NCBI GenBank assembly: GCA_905183005.1
Contig: CAJJDO010000121.1
Coordinates: 289,589 to 353,588, forward strand
Length of the DNA stretch: 64,000 nucleotides
Reading direction: 5' to 3'
Source: Paramecium pentaurelia
Lineage: Eukaryota; Ciliophora; Oligohymenophorea; Peniculida; Parameciidae
In this document: piece by piece, positions 60,979 to 64,000 of the stretch
Numbering within the stretch: position 1 is the first letter of the stretch
How the letters are laid out: the number at the start of each line of letters is the position of its first letter
Notes under the pieces: generated by a model
Told to the model about the DNA's origin: nothing
Database searches by the model: none
The model's input: only the letters and a program-made list of their open reading frames with translations
Translations under genes and position numbers: made by a program

Positions 60979-62011
60979 TCAATAATAATTATTAACTCTT
61001 CTATTCTCTTCTTAATTTACATTATTGATTAAGTTTTAAAGCTCAGGTATCAATAGTTTGATGATTTCGTCAGGAAAATTTCTTGGAAACCAAAATGGTG
61101 CTTTAAAACTGCCCTTATATATTTCATTTAATGCCTTAGAAATATTACTATATTTTTAAGTAGGAATCACTCTTAATGGATACAAAATATGGGGAGTGAT
61201 AGAGGTTTACAATAGTTTTAATTTTTATTTCCAAGTAATTTGTTATGAAATCCATTTTAACTTTTAGATCATGTAACTAAGTGATTATTTAAGATTGTGA
61301 ACATGCTTCTTTTATATTCCATAATTACTGATTAGTAGCCTTAAATACTTATATTCTTTGAATACTGGATATAACTTTTCTTCAACTAATTTAGAATGAA
61401 TGTGTAATAAAAATATGCCACTTTTTTTTTTTTTATAGATAAATTATATTACTTAGAATATTCATCCAGTGTCTATAAATATTTAAGAGTGTGCTTATAG
61501 GGGTTATCCTTTAAAAACTCCATAATTAAAATATTATACTTAATTTGAAACAGGATCTTTATATTTGAATATAGATTGCGAAGAAAGTCAATATCTTAGG
61601 TACTTAGAATTTAATTTTTCTCTAAAATATGGTTCACAATAGAAGTTTGAACTTTTTGAAGATTTGAAATTGATAATTATAGAGGCAAATTATGCTATTG
61701 AGAAATCATTTCAACATATGCATAGTTTTATTCTTTAATAATATAGAATATCTTAATTTCTATTTTTAATATTTTAATTTATACTTAAATTGAGTCACAT
61801 GATTGATTGAGTCATACTTGTTGATCATCTCTGTTTCAGCATAATTAATGATTTCAGTTAACAATTTAAAGATTGGAATATATTGGAACATAATCTTGTT
61901 CACTCCTGAAAATATGTAAAATACATGATTGTAAAACTTGGATCAGTGAAATCATGAGTAAAAGAGTTTATAGTTTAAAAAGTAGATTTTTTCTCACCTG
62001 AATGGCATTCA
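60979..62011 (-). pseudogene. Unknown gene, coding-like but with one unresolved frame break
   Basis: Two strongly coding-like parts. The 5' part reads THDFTDPSFYNHVFYIFSGV and MFQYIPIFKLLTEIINYAE. The 3' part reads YVEMISQQHNLPLQLSISNL, MEFLKDNPYKHTLKYLQTL and, after a 32-nt intron at 61421-61452 holding 13 consecutive A (coding strand), LVEEKLYPVFKEYKYLRLL to FKAPFWFPRNFPDEIIKLL. Near 61740-61780 the frame changes in a way no GT...AG segment of normal size explains. Either a pseudogene with one indel or a sequencing error in an AT run. The protein is not recognised and the 5' end is undefined. Confidence 0.5.
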
Positions 62012-62091
62012 TCTCACCTTTTACCTCCGATTAAATAGAGGGTTTGGCTACCCCCTATACCACTGGAGGTAATAATTAAAAGAGAAAGTAG

Positions 62092-62313
62092 ATGAGGATG
62101 AGTAGTCTGAAGGAGAAGATGCAGGAGGAGAAAAGTGAGGAATTAAAATCATCCGAGGAATATTAAAATTATGTTAATTAAGAAGATTAAATTGCTAAAT
62201 TAAACTATAAATTTCATGGAGCTACTGTAACATTAAATCATATTTATTAAATTAAATTTATGTTAATAAAGGATTAAAAAATATTTATAACCCTTAAATA
62301 TTAAAATTATTGA
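62092..62313 (+). CDS. Possible small charged protein, 73 aa
   Basis: A 74-codon frame starting MRMSSLKEKMQEEKSEELKS; Glu/Lys-rich and probably helical at first, then more hydrophobic. It sits in the only locally GC- and purine-rich patch of the right part of the window (about 62020-62160). The frame is open upstream without a Met. Weakly supported. Confidence 0.3.
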
Positions 62314-63376
62314 AAAATTAGAAATTCTAATTTGTAATCATATAAAAACATATACATGAAACCAATAATAAATATCATTGGTTTTCTTCTTAAATATATT
62401 TAGTTAGTTCTTTAGATTTCCTATCCAATTAATCTCTTATTAGAGGGGGTGAATTCATTAATAGAGGTGAAAAAGTAAAGTATTTTACCACTACTATTTA
62501 TGGAGACGTATAATAATACCAATTTGTAATTCTTTTTTTTTCCTCAATCTTTTAATATAAATTTTGGGTAATTTCTTCATTTATTAATTTAATTGTAAAA
62601 TTTTATCAGTTGATGAGTTTTTAAAATCTTAAGGGATATTATTTTTGGGTTAGATATTAATTAATTTCATTAAAATCCTCTTGAAGTAATCAATGGTTAT
62701 ACATAATCTCAGTGATTTATAAATGTTTATTATTTGATGTATGTAAAATTTATGTTGAGCTTAAGTAAATCAGTAATTAAGATTCATAGATAGTTATTTG
62801 GAAAGACATATTTATTTCCTTAAATCTTAATCCTTTCAATGATATCGTATTTCTCGATGATTAATCAATCTTTTCAGTCTTTAAATATATCTAATATTTT
62901 AAATTCAATTAGCAAATAATAATAACAAGTTATGAAAATATTACCAAGAGTGGAGTAATTTAAAAAAATCATTTGTTTTAACTTTGTTATAGTTTAAATT
63001 AATTCTAAGATTAACTTTTATTTTTTAATTCTTGATGTATCTTATTTCTTAACTTTGCTATTAATTGTATCTTTTCCTATTTATAAATTAATTTTACAAA
63101 ATTATTAATAATAATTTTTAAGACTAATCCTGCTTATAAACAGTAATAAATTAAGTAAATCTATCATATAATATCTTAAATGAATTATACAAGAATATTG
63201 TGTTAAATTAGTTTTCTTTAAGTAATTATACCACTCTTTATTTTAATCTCTTCATTTTGCTTACTATTCTCTGTTTAGATTATTAATTTAATGTGGTATC
63301 ATTTATAATTAAAGCTCAAGAAATATAAATTGAGTTATTTATTGTAATTATTATTGTTGTTTGATAATGATCAAAA
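62314..63376. other. Gene-free stretch
   Basis: About 1.06 kb, very AT-rich, no coding-like frame on either strand. It lies beyond the stop of the WD40 gene and may hold its terminator region. Confidence 0.45.
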
Positions 63377-64000
63377 TCACTTTTTCTATAAGTCTTCTAA
63401 AATACAGCCACCTTTGGATTTCAATAAAGGTCTCAAATCAGTGCCTTGATGATTGATGAATTCTCCTTTGAGGAGAAATGCTCCTTATGCTTAGAATATA
63501 GCAGATTAGGATATAAGGAGTGTAGTGATGTAATTGGAGGCTAAAAATATATAGGAAATAAATACTACCTTCGGAAATATGGCTATGTTATTGGAGTGGA
63601 ATCTTAAATTATGTAAGAATATCTTTGTAGTTTTTATCAGAGGATTTAATTTCTTATACTGTCTTTATATCCCATAGGCGGATAGAGTTATCATCACTAC
63701 CAGAAGCTAATGTATTTCCATCAGGAGAAAAACAGATTGAGTTAATACAACCACTATGACCATCTAATTTGGCTTTTTAATATCCTGTTTTTACATCACA
63801 TAGACGGATAGAGTTATCATCACTACCAGAAGCTAATGTATTTCCATCAGAAGAGAAACAGACTGAGTAGACATATCCACTATGACCATCTAATTTGGCT
63901 TTTTATTATCCTGTTTTGACATCCCATAGACGGATAGACTTATCACTACTACCAGAGGCTAATGTATTTCCATCAGGAGAGAAACAGACTGAGTAGACAG
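63377..64000 (-). CDS. WD40-repeat protein, C-terminal part (5' truncated by window)
   Basis: The minus-strand frame enters at 64000 and ends at TGA 63377, with a 28-nt intron at 63541-63568. Nearly three WD40 units are visible, each 42 residues with YSVCFSPDGNTLASGS...SIRLWDVKTG...KLDGHSG. A C-terminal domain follows: SNYITTLLISQSAIFQAQG, LLKGEFINHQGTDLRPLL and GCILEDLQKK. This tail is, to my recollection, shared by a large Paramecium family of long WD40 arrays. A beta-propeller interaction protein; partner unknown. Confidence 0.9.
63669..64000 (-). repeat. 126-bp tandem repeats encoding WD40 units
   Basis: Equivalent points recur at 63685, 63811 and 63937, exactly 126 bp (42 codons) apart. 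Adjacent units differ at only a few positions even at synonymous sites. The array continues beyond the window. Confidence 0.9.

Noticed and set aside
1..64000. Internal eliminated sequences (TA-flanked) inside genes
   Set aside because: All coding interruptions in intact genes are GT...AG introns of splicing size; none needs a TA-bounded excision to restore the frame.
1..64000. CRISPR arrays, insertion sequences, rRNA or tRNA genes
   Set aside because: No regularly spaced direct repeats, transposase motifs, rRNA-like blocks or tRNA cloverleaf signals were seen; eukaryotic gene structure also argues against CRISPR.

Overview
The window reads as somatic (macronuclear-type) DNA of a ciliate, most probably Paramecium. 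In every recognisable gene TAA and TAG fall where glutamine is expected and TGA alone ends the frame. The DNA is very AT-rich, and the spliceable gaps are tiny GT...AG introns of 21-32 nt. Read with the standard code almost every gene looks shattered; read with the ciliate code (table 6) and these introns removed, about 30 intact genes appear. No exon is interrupted by a TA-flanked insert, so I see no germline-specific eliminated sequence.

Layout. 1-8.9 kb: end of a ubiquitin protease, a small myristoylation-type protein, a probable mitochondrial helical protein, a small secreted Cys protein, a PH-kinase, an SLC37-type sugar-phosphate antiporter and an SF-assemblin. 9-17.6 kb: a TPR-glycosyltransferase fusion, SRP receptor alpha, an ammonium transporter, a B-box/beta-propeller-like protein, acyl-CoA-binding protein and a protein of unknown function. 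17.6-20 kb: poorly coding DNA with a decayed coiled-coil gene. 20-38.3 kb: very compact block with unknown helical proteins, a 7TM protein, a Rab, a coiled-coil protein, an LRRC45-like protein, SIN3, the DNA primase small subunit, an apparently inactive rhomboid and a SCYL2-like pseudokinase with a glutamine tract made of 25 TAA codons. 38.3-52 kb: a broken gene, a full ABCC transporter, a zinc-finger/TPR protein, a broken gene and a large UBR1-type E3 ligase. 52-63.4 kb: mostly decayed sequence, starting with a broken UBR paralogue lying head-to-head with the intact one. 63.4-64 kb: the 3' part of a WD40 gene running off the window.

Genes are unrelated in function, as expected for a eukaryotic chromosome, and intergenic gaps are extremely short (11-115 bp between several divergent start codons). 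The themes that recur are ciliary/cortical structure (SF-assemblin, LRRC45-like), membrane traffic (Rab, SCYL2-like, SRP receptor) and protein turnover (UBR, USP). The sharp change from a compact gene-packed left part to a relic-rich right part is the main large-scale pattern. All coordinates and translations were worked out by eye; total lengths of multi-exon genes were checked to be multiples of three after intron removal.
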